A stretch of 51,348 nt of DNA from an uncultured Collinsella sp. (GTDB taxonomy: Bacteria; Actinomycetota; Coriobacteriia; Coriobacteriales; Coriobacteriaceae), in assembly GCA_900541855.1 (NCBI GenBank), contig UQLD01000017.1:1-51348 (forward strand). Reading direction: 5' to 3'. Every line of letters begins with the position of its first letter. The stretch's first letter is position 1. The notes below the pieces were generated by a model, which saw only the letters and a list, made by a program, of their open reading frames with translations, was not told where the DNA came from and ran no database searches. This document shows, in pieces, positions 41,763-50,069 of this stretch. The position numbers and the translations under genes were made by a program.

Positions 41763-41793
41763 ATGTGACAAAGGGACAGTCCCTTTGTCACAT
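41763..41793. repeat. TGTGACAAAGGGAC palindrome
   Basis: ATGTGACAAAGGGAC and GTCCCTTTGTCACAT form a perfect 15-bp palindrome around a single A, between xpt and the release-factor-like gene. A degenerate relative is at 49973-50004. It is a second intergenic palindrome family, different from the GTTGCGGTGAAATA one. Confidence 0.85.
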
Positions 41794-41820
41794 CGCATAC
41801 CAATCGCTTGTGTTGCGCGC

Positions 41821-42399
41821 TTAGGCGAAGGTGATCTCGCCGTTCTCGCAGTCCATATCGGCGATACGCGCCAGGCTCTCAACGCGGAAGCCGCGCTTAC
41901 GGAGCTTATCGCCGCCGCCCTGGAAGCCCTTCTCAACGGCGATGCCAATGCCGGCAACTTCGGCGCCCGCAGCCTCGCAGATCTTAATAAGGCCCTCAAG
42001 CGCGCAGCCGTTGGCCAGGAAGTCGTCGATAATCAGGACCTTGTCGCCCTCGGACAGGAAGCGCTTACCCACAATGACCGGGTACTCCTTCTGCTTGGTA
42101 AAGGAGTAGATGGTCGTGGCATACTGCTCGCCGTCGAGGTTGATGGACTGCGCCTTCTTGGCAAAGACCACCGGCACGCCGCCAAAATGCTGAGCCGCGA
42201 TGCAAGCCATGCCAATGCCCGAAGCCTCAATCGTCAGGATCTTGTTGATCTCGACACCCTCGAACAGTCGGGCCCACTCGGCGCCCATGTGGTCGAACAG
42301 CTCAACGTCGCATTGGTGGTTGAGGAAGGCATCAACCTTAAGGACGTTACCGGCCTTTACGATGCCGTCATGGCGAATACGATCCTCAAGCTCCTGCAT
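41821..42399 (-). CDS. xpt: Xanthine phosphoribosyltransferase
   Basis: This 192-residue purine salvage enzyme converts xanthine and PRPP to XMP. Family hallmarks are FLNHQCDVELFDHMG, ILTIEASGIGMACIAAQHFG and FAKKAQSINLDG. They are followed by the PRPP loop KVLIIDDFLANGCALEGL, where the usual GQA is GCA. GFQGGGDKLRKRG is also typical. No purine riboswitch was recognised in the gap upstream. Confidence 0.95.
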   Translation of the reverse strand: MQELEDRIRHDGIVKAGNVLKVDAFLNHQCDVELFDHMGAEWARLFEGVEINKILTIEASGIGMACIAAQHFGGVPVVFAKKAQSINLDGEQYATTIYSFTKQKEYPVIVGKRFLSEGDKVLIIDDFLANGCALEGLIKICEAAGAEVAGIGIAVEKGFQGGGDKLRKRGFRVESLARIADMDCENGEITFA

Positions 42400-42556
42400 G
42401 GCGCAACCCCTTCTCGCGGCAACGATACCGCGCGATTAATAAACGTTGTTCGATAGTCTACCACGGACCGACCCCCGCCCGTCCCACAAGCCGCATCGCA
42501 CCACAAACCAGTCTTTTTGGGACGGCGCGAATCGTGGCAGACAGCCTCCCAACACG

Positions 42557-43867
42557 CTAATGGCGGGCGCGCATCTTCACCAAACGCACCATGGCAAGCG
42601 CAAAGCCCACAGCGGCCACAGCCATCAACACATAGAACACCGAACGGAAACCAAACAGGAACACATCCGGACGTCCTGCAACAAAACTGGTCACGGCCTC
42701 GCCCATCGCCACGCTCATCTGTCCATACAGGATATTCGACGCCACCGTAATGCCGAGTGCCATACCCGCATAACGCGCCAGGCTACCCAGACTACCCGCA
42801 AAGCCAAGTGCCTCGCGCGGAGCCGAGCCCATGTACAGCGAGTTGTTGGGGCTCTGGAAAATCGACGTACCGCACGACATAAATGCGACGCAGCACACGA
42901 TCACAGGGATAGAAGAGTGCTCGTCGAGCGTGCTTACTGCAAAGAGACCGCACACATACACGCCCAGGCCGACCGCCGTGGGACCCTCGCAGCCAACACG
43001 GTCCGAAACCGTTCCCGAAAGCGGGCCGATAAAGGCATTCACCATTGGCAGCGCCAAAAAGAGCAATCCGGAAATGTCAGAACCAAAGCCGTGGGCGTCC
43101 TGAAAATAGAACGGCAGAATAAACTCGGATGCGCCAATGCCAACGAACACGATGAGCATGCAGGCAAGGTTGATGGTGAAGGCCGAATTTGCAAAGCAGC
43201 GACGAGCGGCCTCGGCAAGGGGCATGGGACGTTCGCCGGCCTCTGGCCTAACATGCGGCAGCGTGTAGAGTCCCACGATAAACGAGATCACGCCAATGGG
43301 CAGGTTGATGAGGAAGATGCTCTCCCAGGGAAAGCTTGCCACCAGCATGCCGCCGAGCACGGGGCCACACATCATGCCGAGGGCCACAAAGGTCGCGAGA
43401 ATACCCATGGCACGGCCTCGTTCGCGCGCCGGAAACGACTCGGTGATGATACCCATGTTGTTAGCCATGGCCGCCGCGCAACCGATGCCCTGAACAATGC
43501 GTGCCAGGATAAGAACCTCAAGCGAGGCCGAAAGGCCGCACAGCAGCGAACCGACCGAAAAGACGATGACGCCCAACTGGAACACATTCACCTTGCCGCG
43601 CACGTCGCCCAGACGGCCAAACGGCAACATAGCCACGCAAGTCGCAAGCAGATACACCGAACTTACCAGCTGAATGCGATCGAGGCCCACGCCCAGCTCC
43701 TTTTGCATCACGGGCAGCGCCACGGTCACGACGGTCGAATCCAGACACACCATAAACGTCATGATGAGCACGGTGAACAGAATCGCCCACTTGTTCTTGC
43801 CATGGGTGTCGCCCTCTAGGACAATGTGCTCGCGGCGCAGCTGCTCTGCAGTTTTCTCCATATCCAT
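42557..43867 (-). CDS. MFS transporter, DHA2 (EmrB/QacA) family
   Basis: This drug/metabolite exporter has 436 residues and about 12-14 hydrophobic segments. Motif A appears as LPFGRLGDVRGK and the family start as FMVCLDSTVVTVALPVMQKELG. Motif C-like GPVLGGMLVASFPWESIFLINLPIG is clear. The substrate is unknown. It is transcribed alone, upstream of xpt, with a terminator of metY in the gap before it. Confidence 0.9.
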   Translation of the reverse strand: MDMEKTAEQLRREHIVLEGDTHGKNKWAILFTVLIMTFMVCLDSTVVTVALPVMQKELGVGLDRIQLVSSVYLLATCVAMLPFGRLGDVRGKVNVFQLGVIVFSVGSLLCGLSASLEVLILARIVQGIGCAAAMANNMGIITESFPARERGRAMGILATFVALGMMCGPVLGGMLVASFPWESIFLINLPIGVISFIVGLYTLPHVRPEAGERPMPLAEAARRCFANSAFTINLACMLIVFVGIGASEFILPFYFQDAHGFGSDISGLLFLALPMVNAFIGPLSGTVSDRVGCEGPTAVGLGVYVCGLFAVSTLDEHSSIPVIVCCVAFMSCGTSIFQSPNNSLYMGSAPREALGFAGSLGSLARYAGMALGITVASNILYGQMSVAMGEAVTSFVAGRPDVFLFGFRSVFYVLMAVAAVGFALAMVRLVKMRARH

Positions 43868-43887
43868 CCTTTCGAGTGGCCTAACGC

Positions 43888-43934
43888 AAAAAACGGGGCC
43901 CCGATCGCCTGCAAACAGCCGCGATTGGGGTCCC
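43888..43934 (-). terminator. Terminator of metY
   Basis: The arms at 43895-43908 and 43921-43934 (GGGGCCCCGATCGC with GCGATTGGGGTCCC) pair over about 14 bp with two mismatches and a 12-base loop, followed on the minus strand by TTTTTTG (43888-43893). Strong intrinsic terminator. Confidence 0.88.
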
Positions 43935-44002
43935 GCCTACGGAATCGGAACGAAAGGTCACCGAAGCTTTCTGCCAGCATCGGCACCTTGTACGGAGCTA
44001 GC

Positions 44003-45286
44003 CTAGCACTGCTCGAGTGCCTGCTCAAGGTCGGCAATCAGATCGGCCGTGTCCTCGAGGCCGCACGACAGGCGCACCATGTCGGCGGAGATGCCACAGG
44101 CGATGAGCTCCTCATCGTTCATCTGGCGGTGCGTAGCGTTAGCGGGATGCAGGCAGCAGGTGCGGGCGTCGGCCACATGCGTGGCGATCTGGGCGAGCTT
44201 GAGGCTCTTCATAAAGGTCTCGGCCGCCGCGCGACCACCATTAAAGCCAAAGCTCACAACGCCGCAGGTACCGTTTGGCATGTACTTCTGAGCGAGGTCA
44301 TAGTACTTGTCGCCCTCCAGGCCCGGATAGCTCACGAAGCGCACCTTGGGATGGCTCTGCAGGAACTTGGCAACGGCCAGGCCGTTCTCGCAATGACGCG
44401 GCATGCGCACATGCAGGCTCTCGAGCGAGCTGTTCAAGAAGAACGCCGCCTGCGGGTTCTGCATGGGGCCAAGATCGCGCATGAGCTGCGCGGTGGCCTT
44501 GGTAATGAAGGCGCCCTCGCGACCGAACTTCTCGGCATAGGTCACGCCATGGTAGCTCTCGTCAGGCGTGGTGAGACCCGGGAACTTGTCCGCATGGGCC
44601 ATCCAGTCAAACTGGCCGTGGTCGACGATCACGCCGCCCAGGTAGGCAGCATGTCCATCCATGTACTTGGTGGTGGAGTGCGTAACGATGTCGGCGCCCC
44701 ACTCAAAGGGACGGCACATCACGGGCGTCGGGAAGGTGTTGTCGACCATCAACGGCACACCGTGGTCATGTGCGGCCTTGGCAAAGCGCTCAATATCGAG
44801 CACGGCAAGGGCGGGGTTTGCGATCGTCTCGCCAAAGACGAGCTTTGTGTTGGGCTGGAAGGCTGCCTCGAGCTCCTCATCGGTGCAGTCGGGGGCAACG
44901 AACGTGCAGGTCAAGCCCATGCGACCCATGGTGTGGGCGAGCAGGTTATACGTACCGCCGTAAATGGCAGAGCTTGCGACCACGTGATCGCCGGCACCGG
45001 CAACGTTAAAGATCGCGAGGAAGTTCGCAGCCATGCCCGAACTCGTGAGCATCGCTGCGGTGCCGCCCTCCATCTCGCAGATCTTGGCGGCAACCAAATC
45101 GCACGTGGGGTTCTGCAGACGGCTGTAGAAGTAGCCAGACTCCTCCAGGTCAAACAGCTTGCCCATGTGCTCCGACGTGTCGTACTTCCACGTGGTGGAC
45201 TGGTAGATGGGCACCTGGCGCGGCTCCGCATCTCCCGGGTGATAGCCGCCCTGAACACATGTAGTACCGATAGTCTGCTCGCTCAT
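44003..45286 (-). CDS. metY: O-acetylhomoserine sulfhydrylase family PLP enzyme (MetY)
   Basis: This 427-residue Cys/Met-metabolism PLP enzyme would form homocysteine from O-acetylhomoserine and sulfide. It shows YQSTTWKYDT near the N-terminus, YSRLQNPTCDLVAAKI, LTSSGMAANFLAIF and VVASSAIYGGTYNL. Next come the PLP-aspartate block LMVDNTFPTPVMCRPFEWGADIV, the Schiff-base lysine in THSTTKYMDGH and HPANATHRQM with VRLSCGLED. Length and the extended C-terminus fit MetY better than MetB. The leader up to 45516 shows no known riboswitch by eye. Confidence 0.92.
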   Translation of the reverse strand: MSEQTIGTTCVQGGYHPGDAEPRQVPIYQSTTWKYDTSEHMGKLFDLEESGYFYSRLQNPTCDLVAAKICEMEGGTAAMLTSSGMAANFLAIFNVAGAGDHVVASSAIYGGTYNLLAHTMGRMGLTCTFVAPDCTDEELEAAFQPNTKLVFGETIANPALAVLDIERFAKAAHDHGVPLMVDNTFPTPVMCRPFEWGADIVTHSTTKYMDGHAAYLGGVIVDHGQFDWMAHADKFPGLTTPDESYHGVTYAEKFGREGAFITKATAQLMRDLGPMQNPQAAFFLNSSLESLHVRMPRHCENGLAVAKFLQSHPKVRFVSYPGLEGDKYYDLAQKYMPNGTCGVVSFGFNGGRAAAETFMKSLKLAQIATHVADARTCCLHPANATHRQMNDEELIACGISADMVRLSCGLEDTADLIADLEQALEQC

Positions 45287-45471
45287 ATCTAGCTCCCTTA
45301 CCTGGGTTACGTTTTATTCGGTTCACGATACCGCTACCCTGCACCCCTCTCAACCCATCCCCAAGGTAGGTTATGGGACAAATTGATTAGGGGTATTTAT
45401 CTCAAGCCTTGGGCATTTGCTCGATAGATAAAAACGAGGCATACATGAAGCTCTCGATGATTACATGCCCC

Positions 45472-45503
45472 GTCACGGGTACCATAGGCGGGTACACCGT
45501 GAC
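45472..45503 (+). promoter_or_regulatory. Hairpin covering the approach to the C_GCAxxG_C_C start
   Basis: GTCACGG (45472-45478) and CCGTGAC (45497-45503) pair perfectly over 7 bp with an 18-base loop that holds two GGTAC copies. It ends directly before AAGGAGA, the ribosome site of the next gene, so it could control translation. Confidence 0.4.
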
Positions 45504-45516
45504 CAAGGAGACAACG

Positions 45517-45963
45517 ATGAAGCAGATCGATACCACCCAGCTCGACACCGCCGCCTGCCAGGCTCAGGCTGCCGAATACCACGCCCGCGGCTTTAACTGC
45601 GCACAGGCCGTTGCCTGCACGCTCGCACCTGCCGTCGGGCTCGACCCCCAGACCGCCTTTACCCTCACCGAGGGCTTTGGCGCCGGCATGGGTGGCATGA
45701 CCGAGACCTGCGGCGCCATCTCGGGCGCCGTGGCCATCATGGGCTTTGTAATGAGCGACGGCATGGAAAACCCCAAGACCAAAGGCCAGACCTACAAGCT
45801 GTCGCGCGAGATTGCCAAGCGATTTGGCGAGAAGAACACGACGACCGTCTGCGGCACGCTCAAGGGCATCGGATCGGATAAAGGTCCGCTCCGCAGCTGC
45901 CCCGGCTGCATCGACGATGCCGTCGAGATCGCCTGCGATGTGCTAAAGCAGCTCGCCGAGTAA
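45517..45963 (+). CDS. C_GCAxxG_C_C family redox protein
   Basis: This 148-residue protein has the cysteine layout that names the family: FNCAQAVACTLAP, then GFGAGMGGMTETCGAISGA, a mid-chain VCGTLKG, and RSCPGCIDDAVEIACDVL. A metal- or substrate-linked redox role is presumed; function is unknown. The ATG at 45517 has AAGGAGA seven bases before it. An in-frame ATG at 45445 would add 24 residues but overlaps a hairpin and has a weaker site. Confidence 0.85.
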   Translation: MKQIDTTQLDTAACQAQAAEYHARGFNCAQAVACTLAPAVGLDPQTAFTLTEGFGAGMGGMTETCGAISGAVAIMGFVMSDGMENPKTKGQTYKLSREIAKRFGEKNTTTVCGTLKGIGSDKGPLRSCPGCIDDAVEIACDVLKQLAE

Positions 45964-45974
45964 ACGGCAGCAAC

Positions 45975-46027
45975 ATAAAACGACGGCCGGCGCGTTTGGG
46001 ATCCATCCAAAAGAACGCCGGCCGTCG
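45975..46027. terminator. Bidirectional terminator
   Basis: CGACGGCCGGCG (45981-45992) and CGCCGGCCGTCG (46016-46027) form a perfect 12-bp stem with inner TTTGG/CCAAA. On the minus strand TTTT follows; on the plus strand only a weak TCGTT. It lies between two convergent genes and should stop both. Confidence 0.85.
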
Positions 46028-46030
46028 TCG

Positions 46031-46669
46031 TTAGAACTCGGCAAACTCGGGAGCGCCGACCTCGATCTCCTCGCGCCCCGCCATAAGCTCGCGCATCTTA
46101 ACGCAAAACGACTCCTGCTCCCCTGCCTTAAACACAAAATGAAGTGTCACGGCATCCGCGAAATCGGTATCCGAAACCTTGGCACCCGAATCCTGCGCCA
46201 AACGAAGCACCTGCTCATACTGCGGATAGGCCACATGCACGTCAACCGGCACGACGCTTGTCATCTCAACGATCTGCCCTGCCTCCTGAGCCGCGGCCAC
46301 CGCCGCCTGCGTCGCCGCGGTATAGGCGCGTACCAAGCCACCAGGCCCCAACAGCGTGCCACCAAAATAGCGCGTCACCACGCAGCAAACATTTTTGAGC
46401 CCCGCACCGCGCAGCACCTCGAGCGTCGGCATGCCGCTCGTGCGGCTCGGCTCACCATCATCGCTCTGGCGCTCGCGCCCATCGACCAAAATCCACGCGG
46501 GAACATTGTGTCGAGCGTCGTAATGACGCTTGCGAACCATCTCGATAAAGGCATTCGCCTCATCCTCGGACTCAATATGGACCAGCTGGGCAATAAACCG
46601 GCTCTTGCGGTCCACAAACTCGCCCGAAGCCTCAATATTCGATTGCAGAGTAAAATAGCTGTCCAACAA
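46031..46669 (-). CDS. yigZ: YigZ/IMPACT family protein
   Basis: This 212-residue UPF0029-N family protein shows EFVDRKSRFIAQLVHI at the start and the family motif DDGEPSRTSGMPTLEVLRGAGLKNVCCVVTRYFGGTLLGPGGLVRAYTAA. A ferredoxin-like C-terminal domain (about 140-205) completes the usual length. A translation-linked role is assumed for the family, but no activity is established. It is downstream of rnpB on the same strand, separated by two long hairpin elements. Confidence 0.93.
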   Translation of the reverse strand: MLDSYFTLQSNIEASGEFVDRKSRFIAQLVHIESEDEANAFIEMVRKRHYDARHNVPAWILVDGRERQSDDGEPSRTSGMPTLEVLRGAGLKNVCCVVTRYFGGTLLGPGGLVRAYTAATQAAVAAAQEAGQIVEMTSVVPVDVHVAYPQYEQVLRLAQDSGAKVSDTDFADAVTLHFVFKAGEQESFCVKMRELMAGREEIEVGAPEFAEF

Positions 46670-46783
46670 AGTCCCTCAACAGAATAAAGCGCAGCAACAA
46701 ACAGCCTCAATAATACGGCAAAGACAGTACCGGTAACCCCGGTAAATAGAACGGCAAAGTCAATGACCAGGCAAAAACAGCGA

Positions 46784-46881
46784 GACGGCGTCAGCTGAGT
46801 CGATTTGGCCCGAAAGAGGAGGGAGCACGCCTTATGGCGGCGACCGACGAATGAGCGCCAAATCGGCCAGCTGACGCCGTC
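46784..46881. repeat. Multi-stem element C
   Basis: GACGGCGTCAGCTG (46784-46797) and CAGCTGACGCCGTC (46868-46881) are perfect complements. Inside, CGATTTGGC pairs with GCCAAATCG. The core has CCGAAAGAGGAGGGAGCA, a hairpin CGCC-TTAT-GGCG, and GCGACCGACGAATGAGCG. The GAAAGAGGAG block and following hairpin match elements A and B. Confidence 0.8.
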
Positions 46882-46889
46882 GAAGGCGA

Positions 46890-46988
46890 GAACCCGTCAG
46901 CGCGAGCAAGGTGCCTTGAAAGACGAGGGCATTGACCTTATGGTCATGCCCGAAGGCTTGAAAGGCAGATTGCCGCGCTGACGGGTTC
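46890..46988. repeat. Multi-stem element D
   Basis: GAACCCGTCAGCGCG (46890-46904) and its exact complement (46974-46988) form a 15-bp outer stem, with more pairing inside. The core GAAAGACGAGGGCAT, the hairpin TGACC-TTAT-GGTCA and GCCCGAAGGCTTGAAAGG follow the layout of element C, directly next to it. C, D and the rnpB 3' end fill most of the gap 46670-47004; nothing coding was seen there. Confidence 0.8.
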
Positions 46989-47004
46989 GCAGCGTCAACA
47001 TAGT

Positions 47005-47366
47005 TGCCAAGTGGGCCTATAAGCCGGGTTCTGTCGTGAACGGTCATTTATCTTGTCTGCACGTTACCATGCAGCTCCACGCACGCTACCCGAACGCGGA
47101 CCGGGCCGGCCCATAGCGTTCCTACTCGCGCTTGCTCCGGATGGGGCTTGCCAAGCCGCCGTGTTGCCACGACGCTGGTGGTCTCTTACACCACCGTTTC
47201 AGCTTTTCCCTTTACGCCTTGCGGCGCAGGTGGGAGTCTTCTTTTCTGCGGCGCTTTCCGTCGGATCACTCCGCCCGGCCGTTAGCCGGCATCCCGCCCT
47301 CTGGAGCCCGGACTTTCCTCACGCGTACTGCAAGCAGCACATCGCGCGACCGTCTGGCCCACTCAG
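47005..47366 (-). ncRNA. rnpB: RNase P RNA (bacterial type A)
   Basis: On the minus strand the molecule starts near GAGTGGGCCAGACGGTCGCG. It has the conserved GAGGAAAGTCCGGGCTCC block, the AGCGCCGC and GGGAAAAGCTGAAACGGTG region, GAGCAAGCGCGAGTAGGAAC, and ACAGAACCCGGCTTATAGGC at the 3' end. These are universal RNase P RNA landmarks. GTGGGCC near the 5' end pairs with GGCCCAC at the 3' end (P1/P2). Ends are approximate. Confidence 0.97.
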
Positions 47367-47459
47367 CAGTGCAAGAGTGTAGCACACCGTCACCACAGGC
47401 AATGGCACAACACAAGCGTTCGACACGATAAACCAAGAACCACGCCATGCAGTACAATA

Positions 47460-47571
47460 GGGTTGTCGATGGGCAACGTCGTCAGTCGAGACGCGACCGC
47501 GCTCCGCACCCCTCCGTCTACTCGGTGCGTTCCCGCCTCCTCCCCGAGGCGGGATGTCGGCATTTTTTCAT
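47460..47571 (+). ncRNA. Candidate C-rich-loop small RNA
   Basis: A TACAAT box (47453-47458) is followed by about 110 bases that fold into a small GTTG/CAAC hairpin. Next are a CGCACC/GGTGCG hairpin whose loop begins CCTCC, and a perfect 8-bp CCCGCCTC/GAGGCGGG hairpin with a CTCCCC loop. ATGTCGGCATTTTTT ends it. The two C-rich loops recall the actinobacterial 6C RNA motif. It is on the strand opposite to rnpB and rpsA. The gap 47367-47691 holds nothing else apart from the rpsA terminator. Confidence 0.5.
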
Positions 47572-47633
47572 GCACGACAACCAAATAGCCTGCAGACAGC
47601 ATGGGCAGCATCATGCATCTCGGCACCAATTGC

Positions 47634-47667
47634 AAAAAGGGACCCGTCCATTACGGACGGATCCCTT
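47634..47667 (-). terminator. Terminator of rpsA
   Basis: AAGGGATCCGTCC and GGACGGGTCCCTT pair over 13 positions with one mismatch and loop GTAAT on the minus strand, followed by TTTTT (47634-47638 region). It starts about 25 bases beyond the rpsA stop. Confidence 0.9.
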
Positions 47668-47691
47668 AAAACAAGTGATCGTCAAACCGAT

Positions 47692-48858
47692 TTACTCGGC
47701 GTCGGTCTCCTCGTCCTTCTTCTCGGAAGGAAGCGGGGTAACCTCGATCTCGACGCCCAGAGTCTCAGCAGCGGACTTCATGGACAGGGAGATACGACGA
47801 CGGTCGAGGTCGATCTCCATGACCTTGACCTGAACCTTGTCGCCCACATGGGTGACCTGAGAAGGCTGATCGACGTGCTTGTTGGCCATCTCGGAGATGT
47901 GCACCAGGCCCTCGATGCCCTCGCCCAGGTCGACGAAAGCGCCGAACGGGACAAGCTTGGTCACAGTGCCCTCGACGATAGCGCCGACGGGGTACTTCTT
48001 GACCAGTGCACGCCACGGATCCTCGGTGGTCTGCTTGAGACCCAGGGAGATGCGCTCGCGGTTGAGATCGACGTCGAGAACCTCGACCTCGACCTCCTGG
48101 CCGACCTTGACAACCTCAGAAGGATGGTTGACGTGGTTCCAGGAGAGCTCGGAGATGTGGATGAGGCCGTCGATACCGCCGAGGTCGACGAAGGCGCCGA
48201 AGTCGACGATGGAGGAAACGGTGCCCTGGAGACGCATGCCAGACTTGAGCTTGGACAGAATCTCGGAGCGCTCGGCCTTACGGGACTCCTCGAGCACGAC
48301 GCGACGGGAGAGGACGACGTTGTTGCGGTTGCGGTCCATCTCGATGACGCGAGCCTCGATGCGGGTGCCCATGTAGGAGGTGAGGTCCTTGACACGACGG
48401 AGGTCGACGAGGGAAGCGGGCAGGAAGCCACGCAGGCCGATGTCGAGGATCAGGCCGCCCTTGACAACCTCGATAACCTCGCCCTCGACATTCTCGCCGG
48501 AGTTGAACTTCTCCTCGATGCGGTTCCAAGCACGCTCGTACTCGGCACGCTTCTTGGACAGGACCAGACGACCGTCCTTGTCCTCCTTCTGGAGAACCAG
48601 AGCCTCGATGGGATCACCGAGTGCAACGATGTCTGCAGGGTTAGCGTCCTTGCGGATGGACAGCTCGCGGACCGGGATAACGCCCTCGGACTTGAATCCG
48701 ATGTCAACGAGCACCTCGTCATGCTCGATCTTAACGACAGTGCCGTTAACGAGATCGCCCTCATCAAAGTCGGTAATCGTACCGTCGATGAGGTTGTTCA
48801 TCTCCTCCTCATTGACATCGTCAAGAGAGAAAATGGACGAGTTCTGAATCTCACTCAA
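47692..48858 (-). CDS. rpsA: 30S ribosomal protein S1
   Basis: This mRNA-binding ribosomal protein has 388 residues with four S1 OB-fold repeats at about 32-104, 120-186, 205-275 and 290-362. Repeat cores such as GAFVDLGGIDGLIHISELSW and GAFVDLGEGIEGLVHISEM are clear in the last two. It is shorter than the six-repeat proteobacterial form but normal for Gram-positive bacteria. The last 25 residues are acidic (SEKKDEETDAE). Single gene with its own terminator. The 315-base gap upstream (48859-49173) shows no gene, only a dyad near 49043-49084. Confidence 0.95.
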   Translation of the reverse strand: MSEIQNSSIFSLDDVNEEEMNNLIDGTITDFDEGDLVNGTVVKIEHDEVLVDIGFKSEGVIPVRELSIRKDANPADIVALGDPIEALVLQKEDKDGRLVLSKKRAEYERAWNRIEEKFNSGENVEGEVIEVVKGGLILDIGLRGFLPASLVDLRRVKDLTSYMGTRIEARVIEMDRNRNNVVLSRRVVLEESRKAERSEILSKLKSGMRLQGTVSSIVDFGAFVDLGGIDGLIHISELSWNHVNHPSEVVKVGQEVEVEVLDVDLNRERISLGLKQTTEDPWRALVKKYPVGAIVEGTVTKLVPFGAFVDLGEGIEGLVHISEMANKHVDQPSQVTHVGDKVQVKVMEIDLDRRRISLSMKSAAETLGVEIEVTPLPSEKKDEETDAE

Positions 48859-49042
48859 AGGTGGACCCCTTTCGAACTACGGGGCCCCGATTGCTAGGAC
48901 CTACAGAAGGGTGCGACAAGCACACAACGTTTAGGAACACTCGGGAGCCGACAGATACTAATGTGACGCTTATGCAATCACGTTCGTATAGGTTACGGGG
49001 AAATGAGTTCGATTTCAAGCGTGAACTGCGATTTTTTACTCG

Positions 49043-49084
49043 TGTGGAGACTTTTTCGTAATCTTATGAACACACGTCTCCACA
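49043..49084. other. Dyad upstream of the HAD gene
   Basis: TGTGGAGAC (49043-49051) and GTCTCCACA (49076-49084) are perfect complements separated by 24 AT-rich bases. It lies about 90 bases before the HAD hydrolase start and could be an operator or a leader hairpin. Confidence 0.35.
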
Positions 49085-49173
49085 ACTTGACGATAACCAG
49101 CCAGGCATTTGGCTTTGGGGTAAAGTATCCGGAGCCAACGATTCTGGAACGATTTATCGAGAAAGGTGCCCGC

Positions 49174-49932
49174 GTGCTCAAAGCAGTCGTTTTCGATATG
49201 GACGAAACGCTTCTCAGCATCAACCTCAACGCGTTCATCCTTCGCTATTTTAAGGATGTCTCGTCGATGCTCGCGGATATCGGTCGCCGCAGCCACGGTG
49301 GCACGATGGCACGCCTCGGCACTATCTTGGTCGACCTCAACGCCAATCGCCGAAGCGGCACGGATAATCGCACCAATCTTGAGTTCTACCAAGAAGAGGT
49401 TGAGCGCCGGTGCGGCATTTGCCTCTCGGACCCACTCATCTACGAGGCGTTTACCTACTACGACCGCGAAGTTCTTCCGTACAAGAACGACGATGTCATC
49501 AACGCCCACGCCATGCCGGGCGCACACGCCGCGCTTCAGGCCGTACAGGATGCAGGGCTACGTTGCGCGCTCTTTACCAACCCCAGCTTTCCGCAGGGGG
49601 CCATCGAGTGCCGCATGGGTTGGGGCGACCTGGCCGACGCCCCCTTTGAGCTCGTCACGCACATGGGAAACACCACCCGCTGCAAGCCCGATGCCACCTA
49701 CTATCTAGAGCAGCTTCAGGTGATGGGGCTCGAGCCGCACGAGGTCCTTATGGTGGGCAACGATCCCAAGCGCGACTTCCCCAGTCCCGCCTGCGGCATT
49801 CAAACTGCCTATGTTGGCCAGGGAAAACCCGGCCGAGCCACCTGGCGCGGAACCATGGAAGACTTCGCCCGCGACTTCAACGCCGTAATCGAAGCCTTCT
49901 ACGAGCACCAAGTAGCCGACGAACTGTCATAG
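49174..49932 (+). CDS. HAD-superfamily hydrolase
   Basis: This 252-residue phosphatase-type protein carries the HAD motifs: I, VFDMDETLL at residues 6-14; II, LFTNPS; III, TRCKPDATYY; and IV, MVGNDPKRDFPSPACGIQTAYVG. An alpha-helical cap lies between I and II (to about residue 120). The substrate is unknown. The GTG at 49174 has GAAAGGTG just upstream and brings motif I to the usual place; the open frame extends to 49003 but the added residues resemble no part of the family. Confidence 0.85.
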   Translation: MLKAVVFDMDETLLSINLNAFILRYFKDVSSMLADIGRRSHGGTMARLGTILVDLNANRRSGTDNRTNLEFYQEEVERRCGICLSDPLIYEAFTYYDREVLPYKNDDVINAHAMPGAHAALQAVQDAGLRCALFTNPSFPQGAIECRMGWGDLADAPFELVTHMGNTTRCKPDATYYLEQLQVMGLEPHEVLMVGNDPKRDFPSPACGIQTAYVGQGKPGRATWRGTMEDFARDFNAVIEAFYEHQVADELS

Positions 49933-49972
49933 GACCCCTCGCTCGCTCCAAACAAAATAACGTCGCAGACCG

Positions 49973-50004
49973 AATGTGACAAAGGTTCAGCCCCTTTTCA
50001 CATT
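49973..50004. repeat. Degenerate TGTGACAAAGG palindrome
   Basis: AATGTGACAAAGG and CCCCTTTTCACATT are partial complements around a short loop, a diverged copy of the palindrome at 41763-41793. It stands between the HAD gene and the non-coding start of the IS110 element. Confidence 0.55.
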
Positions 50005-50069
50005 ACAAAGATGGCGCCGATGTTTTGGCAACGACAGACACTATGACCCAATCCGAGGGCACTAAAAAG

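Noticed and set aside
46784..46881. Ordinary rho-independent terminators of rnpB
   Set aside because: The stems are interrupted by a conserved internal domain with its own hairpin and no U-run follows either arm.
46784..46988. CRISPR array
   Set aside because: The repeated parts are palindromic hairpins of unequal sequence, with no regular direct repeats and spacers; no cas genes are present.
47460..47571. 4.5S SRP RNA next to rnpB
   Set aside because: The conserved GGAAGGAAGCAGCC-type apical sequence is absent on both strands.
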